This document shows positions 9,358 through 17,919 of a DNA stretch of 64,000 nt, one piece after another. The notes below the pieces were generated by a model. It did not search any database, was not told where the DNA came from, and saw nothing but the letters and a program-made list of their open reading frames with translations. Source of the DNA: Psychromarinibacter sediminicola (GTDB taxonomy: Bacteria > Pseudomonadota > Alphaproteobacteria > Rhodobacterales > Rhodobacteraceae); the NCBI RefSeq assembly GCF_029168335.1, contig NZ_JARGYC010000008.1, positions 1 through 64,000 on the forward strand, read 5' to 3'. Positions within the stretch are counted from its first letter, which is position 1. Every line of letters starts with the position of its first letter. The position numbers and the translations under genes are program-made.

Positions 9358-10187
9358 GCGGCAAGTCAGCGCGCAAGGGCTTTCTGGGCGGCCACCTCGT
9401 CGCCTGGGGCTATGCGCTCATCATCGTCGGGCCGATGTTCTGGATCCTGTCGAACTCGTTCAAGCGGCAGATCGACATCCTGATGGGCACCGGCTTCGCG
9501 ACGCCGATCCTCGACAACTACCGCACGCTGCTGTTCTCGCGGCAGTCGGACTTCCTGATGAACCTCTGGAACAGCGCGCTCGTGGGGGTCGTCTCGACGG
9601 TGATCGTGCTGGTCATCGCGACGCTGGCGGCCTTCACCGTCGTCCGGCTGGAGCCGCCGAAATGGGCGACATTCCTGCTCCTCGGCTGGGCGCTGGTGTT
9701 CCACATGCTGCCGACGCTGACCTTCGTGGGCTCGTGGTACGTCATGTTCTCGAACCTGGGGCTGCACGGCACCTATACCGCGGTGATCCTGACGCATATC
9801 GTCCACGCCCTGCCGCAGACCGTGTTCCTGATGGTCGGGTTCCTGCTGAACATCCCCAACGACCTGATCCAGGCGGCGCGGATGGACGGGTGCAGCTATG
9901 GGCAGGTCTTCCGCCGGATCGTCCTGCCGCTCTCGTTCGGCGGCATGGCGGCGGCGGGGGCGCTGGCCTTCATCCAGTCCTGGTCGGACTTCGCCATCGC
10001 CTTGAACCTGACCGACCAGGACACGATGACCGCACCGGTCGCGATCGCGACCTTCGCGCAGGAACACCAGATCCGTTACGGCGAAATGGCGTCCGCCTCG
10101 GTCCTGTCGATGGTCCCGGCGCTGATCCTGATCCTGTTCGGGCAACGATACGTCGTGCGCGGCCTGATGGCCGGCGCCGTGAAGTGA
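9354..10187 (+). CDS. ABC transporter permease, MalG/UgpE type
   Basis: The 277-residue inner-membrane protein has six predicted helices and the EAA-like loop QAARMDGCSYGQVFRRIVLP about 80 residues from the C-terminus. It starts with an ATG overlapping the TGA of the first permease and ends eight bases before the ATPase gene. It forms the second half of the import channel. The MalG-like C-terminal position of the EAA loop separates it from the MalF-like partner. No oddities are visible. Confidence 0.92.
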   Translation: MSGKSARKGFLGGHLVAWGYALIIVGPMFWILSNSFKRQIDILMGTGFATPILDNYRTLLFSRQSDFLMNLWNSALVGVVSTVIVLVIATLAAFTVVRLEPPKWATFLLLGWALVFHMLPTLTFVGSWYVMFSNLGLHGTYTAVILTHIVHALPQTVFLMVGFLLNIPNDLIQAARMDGCSYGQVFRRIVLPLSFGGMAAAGALAFIQSWSDFAIALNLTDQDTMTAPVAIATFAQEHQIRYGEMASASVLSMVPALILILFGQRYVVRGLMAGAVK

Positions 10188-10195
10188 GGCAAGAC

Positions 10196-11311
10196 ATGGC
10201 ATACCTGACGCTGGAAAAACTCCGCAAGGCCTACGGCAAGCACGTCGTCATTCCCGAGATCGACCTCGAACTCGAGGCCGGCGAGTTCGTCTGCCTCGTC
10301 GGTCCGTCGGGGTCGGGCAAATCCACCCTTCTGCGGATGATCGCCGGGCTCGAGTCCATCTCGGGCGGGCGGGTGACGGTCGCGGGCGCGGACATCACCG
10401 GCACCGATCCCTCGGACCGCGACATGGCGATGGTGTTCCAGAGCTATGCGCTTTATCCGCACATGACCGTGCGCGACAACATGAGCTTCGCGCTACGGAT
10501 GCGGAACGAGGACAAGGCGCTGATCCAGGAGCGCGTGGCCGAGGCGGTCGAGATGCTGGATCTCCACGGGCTCGAAGACCGCAAGCCGTCGGCGCTGTCG
10601 GGCGGACAGCGTCAGCGCGTCGCGATGGGGCGCTGCATCGTGCGCAAGCCCAAGCTGTTCCTCTTCGACGAGCCGCTGTCGAACCTGGATGCCAAGCTCA
10701 GGACGGCGACGCGCCACCAGATCCGGCGCCTCCACGACCAGCTCGGCGCGACCTCGATCTTCGTGACCCACGACCAGGTCGAAGCGATGACGATGGCCGA
10801 CCGGATCGCGCTGCTCGACCATGGCGAAGTCATGCAGATCGGCACGCCGCAGGAGCTTTACCTCAACCCGAAGAACCGCTTCACCGCGGGGTTCCTCGGA
10901 TCCCCCGAGATGAACTTCTTCTCCGGCACCGCCGAGATGGCCGAAAACGGCCTGCACGTCCGTGCGTCCGACAGCCTGTTCCTCCCGGCGTCGGACGCGC
11001 GCCTCAAGCGTCTCTCGGACCGCCTCGTGCCGGGCCAGACGGTCGAGGTGGGCGTCCGCCCCGAGCATTTCGTCATCGCCGACGCGCCCGGCCCCGACAC
11101 GCTGTCGCTGCCCGTCGAGGGGCAGGAATGGCTCGGTCACGAGGCGTTCGTTTTCGGGCGGATCGGCAAGCAGGAGGTCGGCGTTCGCGTCGCCAGCGGC
11201 GCGGCCGCGGACGACACGCTGCCCAGGACCGGAAGCGCGGTGCCTCTGACGGTTCTCGAGGATACGTGGCATGTGTTCGATCCCGAAACCGGCGAGACCC
11301 TGTCGCTCTGA
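10196..11311 (+). CDS. ABC transporter ATP-binding protein, MalK/UgpC type
   Basis: The 371-residue ATPase has Walker A GPSGSGKS (about residue 38), a Q-loop in MVFQSYALYPHM, signature LSGGQRQR, Walker B LFLFDEP, and a switch histidine in VTHDQ. A C-terminal TOBE regulatory region (about residues 240-371) places it in the MalK/UgpC group. It should energise the two permeases upstream. The ATG at 10196 is eight bases after the permease stop. Its own stop overlaps the next start (TGATG), so the DUF4432 gene is part of the same operon. Confidence 0.93.
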   Translation: MAYLTLEKLRKAYGKHVVIPEIDLELEAGEFVCLVGPSGSGKSTLLRMIAGLESISGGRVTVAGADITGTDPSDRDMAMVFQSYALYPHMTVRDNMSFALRMRNEDKALIQERVAEAVEMLDLHGLEDRKPSALSGGQRQRVAMGRCIVRKPKLFLFDEPLSNLDAKLRTATRHQIRRLHDQLGATSIFVTHDQVEAMTMADRIALLDHGEVMQIGTPQELYLNPKNRFTAGFLGSPEMNFFSGTAEMAENGLHVRASDSLFLPASDARLKRLSDRLVPGQTVEVGVRPEHFVIADAPGPDTLSLPVEGQEWLGHEAFVFGRIGKQEVGVRVASGAAADDTLPRTGSAVPLTVLEDTWHVFDPETGETLSL

Positions 11312-12246
11312 TGGTGCGGCTCTTCGGCGAGGACTGGACGCGGCAAGACCTGGAGCGCGCCCTGCCCGATCCCGGTGCGCTTTTCGGCATCGAGCATCTG
11401 CAGGTCGCGGACGGTCCGGCGCGCGGGCAGCGGGTCATGCGGATCGAGGCGGGGGCCGGCCTGCGGGTCGAGCTTCTGCCCGACCGCCTGTGCGATATCG
11501 GCGCCGTCTGGTGCGATGGCGTGCCGTATTTCTGGACCGGACCGAACGGCGCGCAGACCCGCCTGACCTCGGGAACGAACGGCACGCTCTACGGCCTTCT
11601 GCAGACCTGCGGATTCGACCATATCCGCGCCGCCGAGACCGTGGACGGCACCGCCTATCTGCAGCACGGCGGCATGATGCAGACCCCGGCGCGCATCCTG
11701 TCGGCGGCGGCGCGGTGGAGCGGCGACACATGCGTTTTCCGCATCGAGGCCGAAGCCCGCCAATTCGCGCTCGGCACCGGCACGCTGCGGCTGCGACGCG
11801 AGGTCGAGATCCCGCTCGGCGCGCGCGAGATCCGGATCGCGGACGCGCTGGACGTCATCGGCCAGCCGGTGCCGGTCATGGCGATGTACCACGTCAATCT
11901 CGGCCTGCCGCTCGCGCGCGGAACCAGCCGGCTGCATCTGAACGGCGCGGACCTGACCGAAAGCGCTCTCGGTACGGACGCGATCACCACGCGCCCGAGC
12001 CGGCCGGCATCGCAGGTCACCCTCGGCACGCCGGGCGGTCCGACCTTCCGTATCGACTACGACGGCGGCGCGTTCCCCGTTCTCCAGACGCTGCGGAACA
12101 TGTCGCCCGGCACCGGCCTGATCTGCATCGAGCCCGCGACCCACGAGCGCCGCCGGCGCGCCGACCTGATCGAGAGCGGCGCGCTTGTGCCCTCGCCGCC
12201 GGGCACGACGCACCGCTTTGGCGCGGTCCTGCGGTTCGAGCCCTGA
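11311..12246 (+). CDS. DUF4432 / aldose-1-epimerase-like protein
   Basis: The 311-residue protein belongs to the galactose-mutarotase-like beta-sandwich superfamily. It shows the conserved LLPDRLCDIG and VPYFWTGPNG segments and a YHVNLGLPL strand typical of DUF4432 proteins. It has no signal peptide. It is translationally coupled to the ATPase gene (TGATG). A sugar-anomer or isomer handling role for the desulfated product fits this placement but is inferred. No glycoside hydrolase or sugar kinase accompanies it in this window, so downstream catabolism must be encoded elsewhere. Confidence 0.75.
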   Translation: MVRLFGEDWTRQDLERALPDPGALFGIEHLQVADGPARGQRVMRIEAGAGLRVELLPDRLCDIGAVWCDGVPYFWTGPNGAQTRLTSGTNGTLYGLLQTCGFDHIRAAETVDGTAYLQHGGMMQTPARILSAAARWSGDTCVFRIEAEARQFALGTGTLRLRREVEIPLGAREIRIADALDVIGQPVPVMAMYHVNLGLPLARGTSRLHLNGADLTESALGTDAITTRPSRPASQVTLGTPGGPTFRIDYDGGAFPVLQTLRNMSPGTGLICIEPATHERRRRADLIESGALVPSPPGTTHRFGAVLRFEP

Positions 12247-12421
12247 CGCCGGACGACCGCGCCACGGGGGCGGATCGACCCGATCGGCATCGCTTTTCCC
12301 GAACTGACGCCGCCGCGCGTCGCGCCGAACCTCCCAGGCCAGCGCGCCGCTGCCTCGGACACGGCGGCACGCGCGTCGGTCCTCCGCCCGATCAGCACAA
12401 GTGCTTCCCGGCATCCCCGGA

Positions 12422-12436
12422 ATAGCCTAGGGTTAT
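12422..12436. promoter_or_regulatory. Candidate LysR box upstream of the LysR gene
   Basis: ATAGCCTAGGGTTAT fits the ATAnCCYnnnnYTAT pattern shared with the two boxes at 5342-5356 and 5441-5455. It is itself an imperfect inverted repeat centred on CTAG. It lies 20 bp before the LysR start codon, where binding would block transcription or translation start. Autoregulation is therefore plausible. Confidence 0.5.
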
Positions 12437-12455
12437 CCCGGGAGAGAGGCGAAAC

Positions 12456-13370
12456 ATGCGGGACATCTGGAGACTTCAGCACTTCCTCGGCGTGGTCGAG
12501 GCCTCGTCGATCCACGGCGCAGCGCGGAACCTGAACATCAGCCAGCCCGCGATGACGAAGTCCATCCGCCTTCTCGAGGAGGCGCTCGACACCGAACTGC
12601 TGGTCCGGCTGCCGCGCGGCGTGCGGCTGACCGAGGCGGGCGAGGCCCTCTATGCCCGCGCGCGCGAGATCGAGGCCTCGTGGAACGCCGCCATCGTGGA
12701 GATCGGCGCGCAGTCCAGCGGCATGGGCGGCGTCATGCGGCTCGGCGGCGGTCCGGTCTATTGCTCGATCCATTTTCCCGGCATGCTGGCCGACCTGCGC
12801 CGCCGGTTTCCGAACCTGCGCATCCAGGTCTCCACCGGCGTCGGCAACGAGCTTCTGCCCGAACTCGCCCGCGGCGACATCCGGGCCTATGCGGGCGGCA
12901 TGCCCGAAGAGGTTCACGAGCTCGGCTCGGACTTTCTGACCGAGGAGCTCTACCGTCAAAGGAACGCCGTCTTCGCCTCGCGCGACCATCCCTTGTTTCG
13001 CAACGAGACCGTGACGCTGGAGGACACGCTGACCTACCCGTGGCTATGCCTCTTCAGCGGGCAGCAGGCGAACCTGCGGATCCGGGACTATTTCCGCGCC
13101 CGCGGCCTGCCAGAGCCTCGGCTGGCGCTGGAAAGTCACTCGCTGCAGATCGCGTTCAAGATGATCGCCGAGCATCGGTTCCTTGCCTGCATGCCCACGC
13201 CGCTTGCCGGGTCCGACGCCGGGATCGACCTTGCCGAGGTCGAGATGGACGGCTTTTCCTGGAGCATTCCCACCGGCGTCACCATGCACCGCCGCTCCGC
13301 CGAGTTCGGTCCGATCCGCCAGATGATCCGGTCCCTGCGGAGCGCGACGGAAGCCCTGCGCACCGGCTAG
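12456..13370 (+). CDS. LysR-family transcriptional regulator of the sulfatase island
   Basis: The 304-residue protein has an N-terminal winged helix-turn-helix (residues about 5-65) with the LysR pattern of GAARNLNISQPAMTKSI, followed by a linker helix and a periplasmic-binding-protein-like effector domain. A GGGAGAGAGG ribosome-binding site precedes the ATG. It sits at the end of the ABC/sulfatase operon and is convergent with the FGE gene, 6 bp apart. It probably senses the sulfate ester or its product. The 15-bp boxes found only at this gene and the sulfatase promoters support local control. Confidence 0.92.
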   Translation: MRDIWRLQHFLGVVEASSIHGAARNLNISQPAMTKSIRLLEEALDTELLVRLPRGVRLTEAGEALYARAREIEASWNAAIVEIGAQSSGMGGVMRLGGGPVYCSIHFPGMLADLRRRFPNLRIQVSTGVGNELLPELARGDIRAYAGGMPEEVHELGSDFLTEELYRQRNAVFASRDHPLFRNETVTLEDTLTYPWLCLFSGQQANLRIRDYFRARGLPEPRLALESHSLQIAFKMIAEHRFLACMPTPLAGSDAGIDLAEVEMDGFSWSIPTGVTMHRRSAEFGPIRQMIRSLRSATEALRTG

Positions 13371-13376
13371 GGCGGC

Positions 13377-14336
13377 TCATGGCCCTTCGCAGGCGACGCG
13401 GAAGCCCGAGTTGCCGGTCGAGCTGTCAGGGTCGTTCCGGGTCCGCGAATGGACGTGGTACCGGTCGCAGTAGCTGACATGGCAGAGGTAGGAGCCGCCG
13501 CGCTGGACGCGGGCATAGCCGTCCGGTGCGCCGCCCGGATCGCGCAGCGGGAACGGGCCCTTCGGCGGATGCGGCGCGTAGCGGTCGCGCGCCCATTCCC
13601 AGACATTGCCGCAGGCGTTGTAGAGCCCGTAGCCGTTCGGCGCGAAGGCGGTCACCGGCGCCGTGCCGAGATAGCCGTCCTCTTCCGTGTTCTCGGTCGG
13701 AAAGCGCCCCTGCCACGTGTTCATCGCGGGCGTGCCGTCCGGCATCATCTCGTTGCCCCAGGGAAACTTCTTGCGGGCCAGCCCCCCGCGCGCAGCGAAT
13801 TCCCATTGCGCCTCGGTCGGCAGGGCCAGCCCGGCCCAGCTGCAATAGGCCAGCGCATCGAACCACGCGACATGGACCACCGGATGATCCGCGCGGCCCG
13901 CCACGTCGCTGCCCGGGCCCTCCGGCGCGAACCAGCACGCGCCCTTCACCTTGCGCCACCAGCGCAGGCCGGGAGGCGAGACGGGATGAGCGGCGGGGTC
14001 GTCGAGCAGCAGGTGAAAGACATAGGACCACCCCTCGCGTTCGGCGACGGTGCGATAGCCGGTCGCCTCCACGAAGCGGGCATAGTCGGCATTGGTGCAG
14101 GCGGTCGCCGAGATGCTAAAGGGCGAGAGCTTTACCTTGCGGCGGGGGGAGTCGTAATCCTCGGGGAACCGCGACTGGCGCGTGCCCATCTCGAAGAACC
14201 CGCCCCTCAGCGGGATCAGCCGGTCCTTCAGCTCCGCGCGCACGGCCTCGGGCGCGGGCGGCACGTCAAGCGCGGCCTCCATGTAGAGGTCGGGATCGGT
14301 CCCAGCGCCCTGCCCCGTGTCGCAACATCCAGACAT
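13377..14336 (-). CDS. Formylglycine-generating enzyme (sulfatase-activating)
   Basis: The 319-residue protein is a copper-dependent FGE that oxidises the Cys of CxPxR sulfatases to formylglycine. The catalytic pair is visible in RGGSYLCHVSYCDRYH, giving Cys285 and Cys290. The C-terminal NSGFRVA and the LPTEAQWEFAARGG block are family hallmarks. The start at 14336 is chosen because a GGGAGG ribosome-binding site lies just upstream; an in-frame extension to 14459 has none. It has no signal peptide, which matches three cytoplasmic sulfatases encoded nearby. It begins with an unusual MSGCCD sequence; the role of those two cysteines is unknown. Confidence 0.95.
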   Translation of the reverse strand: MSGCCDTGQGAGTDPDLYMEAALDVPPAPEAVRAELKDRLIPLRGGFFEMGTRQSRFPEDYDSPRRKVKLSPFSISATACTNADYARFVEATGYRTVAEREGWSYVFHLLLDDPAAHPVSPPGLRWWRKVKGACWFAPEGPGSDVAGRADHPVVHVAWFDALAYCSWAGLALPTEAQWEFAARGGLARKKFPWGNEMMPDGTPAMNTWQGRFPTENTEEDGYLGTAPVTAFAPNGYGLYNACGNVWEWARDRYAPHPPKGPFPLRDPGGAPDGYARVQRGGSYLCHVSYCDRYHVHSRTRNDPDSSTGNSGFRVACEGP

Positions 14337-14463
14337 CGTGCCTCCCAGGTCGGCGCGGCCCGCTCTTCGGACGCGGCCCGCGCATGTCGTCGAGATCCCG
14401 ACGATAGTCGCTCCGGCGCCGGCGTGCCACCAGGCGCCGGAGTCTTTCGAGAACCTCATTCAT
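14266..14463 (-). CDS. Possible small ORF overlapping the FGE start
   Basis: An ATG at 14463 is preceded by AAAGGGCAGT and opens a 65-codon frame that overlaps the first 71 bases of the FGE gene. The first 27 residues form a basic, helix-prone segment (MNEVLERLRRLVARRRR onward), reminiscent of short DUF1127-type proteins but not clearly assignable. The remainder reads like a shadow of the FGE gene. It may be a leader peptide or a decayed small gene. Confidence 0.2.
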   Translation of the reverse strand: MNEVLERLRRLVARRRRSDYRRDLDDMRGPRPKSGPRRPGRHDVWMLRHGAGRWDRSRPLHGGRA

Positions 14464-14522
14464 ACTGCCCTTTCGCGCCCGGCCGGGCCCCGCCCGGCCG
14501 TCGTGGGACGGCTCGTCTCCGA

Positions 14523-14761
14523 TCAATGAACGTATTTTTTCGTGGCGACGATCGACAGCGGCTTGCGCACCTCTTGTGCCACGTCCCCGGGCCTTTGCGT
14601 CCCGGCCAGCTCAAGCCTCAGCCGCCGCCCGGCCGCCGCACCCAGCTCTTCGTGGGCCTTCGCGTCCAGGGCCGTCTTGGACGTCCTCAGAGACCTGCCC
14701 GCCTTGCCGGCGACCCGAACAACCTCGACTACCGTCCCGGCGGCTTCGGCCGGGCCGTCAT
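14523..14761 (-). pseudogene. Small protein gene with an apparent frameshift at its start
   Basis: A frame of about 79 codons ends at a TGA at 14523-14525. It encodes a balanced Lys/Glu/Asp/Leu/Val-rich protein (for example KTALDAKAHEELGAAAG and RKPLSIVATKKYVH), quite unlike shadow frames in this GC-rich DNA. It has no ATG, GTG or TTG in a sensible position. An ATG that overlaps the DUF808 stop (ATGA, 14761-14758) lies in a neighbouring frame that stops after ten codons. A single missing base just after that ATG would join the two. It is below common length cutoffs. Function not recognised. Confidence 0.4.
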
Positions 14762-15735
14762 CCCGCCTTCGCGCCGGTACGCTTTCCGAGGACCGCCCGG
14801 GCCGGCGCTATGACGTATTTCACCAGCGGGATCAGGAGGGCCCCGAGCAACAGCCCGATCAGCCCGTCCAGCACGGCCGTCACGATCCATGCCACGGCGC
14901 CCGGCGCGGTCGTGACCGCCTGTGCCGCCGCGCCCGCGAGGTCGTGGATGACGTCGTAGGGCGCGTGCAGGCCCAACTCGTGCAGCCCGTGGACGATGAT
15001 CGAGCCCCCGACCCAGATCATCGCCGCCGTCCCGACGACCACCAGCAGCCACATCAGCCCGGGCATGCTGCGAACGATCCAGACCCCGAGCGTCCGCGTA
15101 GCAGCAAGCCGCCCGGCAGAGGCCATGTGCAGCCCCACGTCGTCGGCTTTCACGATCAGCGCGACCGCGCCGTAGACCACCAGGGTGATGATCATCCCTG
15201 CAACCGCGAGCGCCCCGGCCACGAACCAGATCGACAGATCCGCGGGCAGCGCCGCGAGCGTGATCGTCATGATCTCGGCCGACAGGATGAAGTCCGTCTT
15301 GATCGCTGCGGAAACCTTTTTCTCCTCCAGGTGGGCGTCCGCAAGTTTCTCGGCGTAGACCTTCTCGGCGTGGTGGTCGTGGGGGTTGAGCGCATGCCAG
15401 ACCTTTTCGGCCCCTTCGAAACACAGATAGGCGCCGCCCAGCATCAGCAGCGGGGTGATCGCCCACGGCGCGAAGAGCGACAGCAACAGCGCGAGCGGCA
15501 GCAGGATGACGAGCTTGTTGAAGAGCGAGCCGCGCGCGATCTTCCAGACGATCGGAAGCTCCCGCTCGGCCGAGAAGCCGTGGACGAATTTCGGCGTGAC
15601 CGCCGCGTCGTCGATCACCGCACCGGCTGCCTTTGAGGACGCCTTGACCGCCTGCCCGACGACATCGTCGACCGAGGCCGCCGCCACCTTGGCAATCGCC
15701 GCCACGTCGTCGAGAAGCGCCAGAAGTCCGCTCAT
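14758..15735 (-). CDS. DUF808 family inner-membrane protein (YedI-like)
   Basis: The 325-residue protein matches the DUF808/YedI family. It begins MSGLLALLDDVAAIAKVAA, continues with the conserved VDDVVGQA and VVGDDAAVTP-like region, and carries four or more hydrophobic segments (for example LVILLPLALLLSLFAPW). Family members are widespread multi-pass membrane proteins of unknown function. The gene's stop overlaps an ATG of the small downstream frame at 14523-14761. It is divergent from the dehydrogenase at 16007. Confidence 0.88.
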   Translation of the reverse strand: MSGLLALLDDVAAIAKVAAASVDDVVGQAVKASSKAAGAVIDDAAVTPKFVHGFSAERELPIVWKIARGSLFNKLVILLPLALLLSLFAPWAITPLLMLGGAYLCFEGAEKVWHALNPHDHHAEKVYAEKLADAHLEEKKVSAAIKTDFILSAEIMTITLAALPADLSIWFVAGALAVAGMIITLVVYGAVALIVKADDVGLHMASAGRLAATRTLGVWIVRSMPGLMWLLVVVGTAAMIWVGGSIIVHGLHELGLHAPYDVIHDLAGAAAQAVTTAPGAVAWIVTAVLDGLIGLLLGALLIPLVKYVIAPARAVLGKRTGAKAG

Positions 15736-16006
15736 GTCTCTTCCCCTACCTCAGGCGCGGAGTCCGGCCGCTGTTTTGCGTTCGCAAGGGACACCATGTC
15801 CCCGATTTGCTCAAGGCCCAACCTAGGCGCGTGCGCCAGCGCGTCCAACGTTGCGGACAACGCCCTGCCCGGCCCTCCGAAACCGGGCTTTCCCGCGCCG
15901 GCGGGTTTCAATAGTCTGGCCCGGCCGCGCCTCCGCACCCGGCGCAAGACGCGCGCGCGCCGTCGGAGGTCGCCGGACCAGACGCCCCCAGAACAAGGAG
16001 AGAGAG

Positions 16007-16897
16007 ATGGCACAGGAAAAGATCGGCTTCGTGGGAACCGGGTTCATGGGGCACGGGATGGCCAAGAACATTCTGGCCGCCGGCTATCCGCTGACGGTCA
16101 TCGCCCACCGCAACCGCGCGCCCGTCGAGGATCTGCTGTCGCGCGGCGCGAGCGAGGCCGCGACGCTGGAGGAGCTGGCGCGGGCCTCGTCCATCGTGTT
16201 CATCTGCGCGCCGGGATCGCCGCAGGTCGAGGCGATCGTCGAGGCGCTGTCGGACGGGCTCGACGCGGGCGATGTCGTCGTCGACTGCTCCACCGCCGAT
16301 CCGGTGTCGACGGCGCAGCTCGCCGAGACCCTCGCGGCGCGCGGCGTCCACATGGCCGACGCGCCGCTGGGCGGCACGCCGGTTCAGGCCGAGGAAGGAA
16401 CGCTCTCGGCGATGATCGGCGCCGATCCGGAGGTGTTCGACCGGATCCGCCCGGTGGTCGAGACATGGGCCGCCAACATCGTCCGCATCGGTGCCACCGG
16501 CGACGGCCACAAGATGAAGCTGCTCAACAACTTCCTGTCGCTCGGCTATGCCGCGCTGTATGCCGAGGCGCTGGCGCTGGGCGAGAAGGTCGGCCTCTCG
16601 CGCGAGACCTTCGACAGCGTGATCCGCGGAAGCCGGATGGATTGCGGCTTTTACCAGACCTTCATGGGCTACGTGATCGAGGGCAACCGCGAGGCGCACA
16701 AATTCACATTGTCCAATGCCTTCAAGGATCTGCGGTATCTGGAGAGCCTGGCCGACGATGCCGGGCTCGCCAATCCCGTCGGCAACGCGGCCAAGAACAG
16801 CTTTGCGATGGCCTGTGCCGACGGTGGCGACGGCCCCGAGGATTACGTCCCACACCTGGCGGATTTCGTCGCGCGCCGGAACGGGCTGGACCGCTAG
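16007..16897 (+). CDS. NAD(P)-dependent beta-hydroxyacid dehydrogenase (HIBADH family)
   Basis: The 296-residue protein has an N-terminal Rossmann fold with GFVGTGFMG (residues 6-14), a substrate-binding DAPLGGTPVQAEEG segment near residue 120, and the catalytic lysine in GHKMKLLNN near 170. These mark the 3-hydroxyisobutyrate / tartronate-semialdehyde / sulfolactaldehyde reductase family. The start at 16007 follows an AAGGAGAGAG ribosome-binding site. The substrate cannot be fixed. It stands 96 bp before the Tat-exported MBL-fold gene and may or may not be co-transcribed, since a SoxR-like site lies between them. Confidence 0.85.
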   Translation: MAQEKIGFVGTGFMGHGMAKNILAAGYPLTVIAHRNRAPVEDLLSRGASEAATLEELARASSIVFICAPGSPQVEAIVEALSDGLDAGDVVVDCSTADPVSTAQLAETLAARGVHMADAPLGGTPVQAEEGTLSAMIGADPEVFDRIRPVVETWAANIVRIGATGDGHKMKLLNNFLSLGYAALYAEALALGEKVGLSRETFDSVIRGSRMDCGFYQTFMGYVIEGNREAHKFTLSNAFKDLRYLESLADDAGLANPVGNAAKNSFAMACADGGDGPEDYVPHLADFVARRNGLDR

Positions 16898-16957
16898 CCG
16901 GCCGCCCGGCCGCCGCCGCCCGAAATTTCCGGTTGCATTCGCCTCCCGGCTCCCATC

Positions 16958-16977
16958 AAATTCAATTATCGAAATCT
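16958..16977. promoter_or_regulatory. Candidate SoxR-like operator before the MBL-fold gene
   Basis: AAATTCAATTATCGAAATCT resembles the operator AAATTCAACTAAGTGAATTT in the soxW-soxX gap. The left arm AAATTCA is identical and the right arm is weaker. It is a marked AT-rich island 17 bp before the MBL gene start. It is the weakest of three related sites, so membership in the SoxR regulon is inferred. Confidence 0.4.
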
Positions 16978-16993
16978 TTGGGAGGACAGTATC

Positions 16994-17899
16994 ATGCACA
17001 GGCGCGAGGTATTGGCGGGGCTGGCAGCGGCCGGCGCGGGCGCGCTGCTGCCGCGCTTCGCGGTGGCCGAGATACCGGCGGGGGCCGGAACGGTGCGCAC
17101 GGTGAGCGACGGCAACCTGGTCCTGCCCCGCAGCTTCGTCCTCGGCGGTCTGCCGGAGGAGGAGCTTGCGCCGATCCTGAAGGCGCACGGCGTCTCCGGC
17201 GACCAGCTGACCCCGCCCTGTAACGTCACGCTCTACCAGGACGACACGCGCACCGTGCTGTTCGACGTCGGCGCCGGCGCGACCTTCATGCCCTCGGCGG
17301 GCGAGCTGTTCGAGAGCCTGGACGCGGCGGGCGTCGCGCCCGAGGACGTGACGGAGGTGGTCTTCACCCATGCCCATCCCGACCACCTGTGGGGGCTGCT
17401 GGACGATTTCGGCGACCCCGCCTTCCCCAACGCGCGGCTGATGATGGGGCGTGCGGAATGGGACTACTGGACCGACCCCGAGACGGTAAACACCATCGGG
17501 GCGGAACGGCAGGCCTTCGCCGTCGGCGCGGCGCGGCGGCTGGAGATGGTCGCGGACCAGATGGAGTTCTTCGAGGACGACGACGAGGTGCTACCCGGCA
17601 TCGTCGCCGTGGGCACTTTCGGGCATACGCCCGGCCACATGTCCTTCGATGTGGGCGGCGGCGACGGCGTGTTCGTGATCGGGGATGCGGTGGCGAACGC
17701 CCATGTCGCCTTTGCCCGGCCCGGCTGGGCCACGGCCAACGATCAGGATCCGGAGACGGCGGCGGCGACACGCACCGCGCTGATGGGCCGGCTGGCCGAG
17801 GAGGCGCGGACGGTCATCGGCTTCCACCTGCCGCATGGCGGGACCGGGCGCGTCGTGGCGGAGGGGGACGGGTATCGGTTCGAGGCCGCGGACAGCTAG
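16994..17899 (+). CDS. Tat-exported metallo-beta-lactamase-fold hydrolase (SoxH-like)
   Basis: The 301-residue protein starts MHRREVLAGLAAAGAGALL, a twin-arginine-like signal, followed by an MBL domain. Zinc ligands are visible in THAHPDH, in GHTPGH and in the GDAV segment, with a terminal LPHGG. In Paracoccus-type sox loci, soxG and soxH encode MBL proteins beyond soxF. Here this gene lies beyond the YeeE-like gene but on the opposite strand, convergent with 20 bp between them. A SoxR-like site precedes it. I call it SoxH-like on context and fold. A quinoprotein-relay type MBL protein is an alternative. Confidence 0.7.
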   Translation: MHRREVLAGLAAAGAGALLPRFAVAEIPAGAGTVRTVSDGNLVLPRSFVLGGLPEEELAPILKAHGVSGDQLTPPCNVTLYQDDTRTVLFDVGAGATFMPSAGELFESLDAAGVAPEDVTEVVFTHAHPDHLWGLLDDFGDPAFPNARLMMGRAEWDYWTDPETVNTIGAERQAFAVGAARRLEMVADQMEFFEDDDEVLPGIVAVGTFGHTPGHMSFDVGGGDGVFVIGDAVANAHVAFARPGWATANDQDPETAAATRTALMGRLAEEARTVIGFHLPHGGTGRVVAEGDGYRFEAADS

Positions 17900-17919
17900 G
17901 AAGGACGCGCCGGGCAGGT

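Noticed and set aside
14317-14813. Plus-strand frames of 70 and 454 codons around the FGE and DUF808 genes.
   Set aside because: They are antisense to FGE or Arg/Pro-rich, with no family match.
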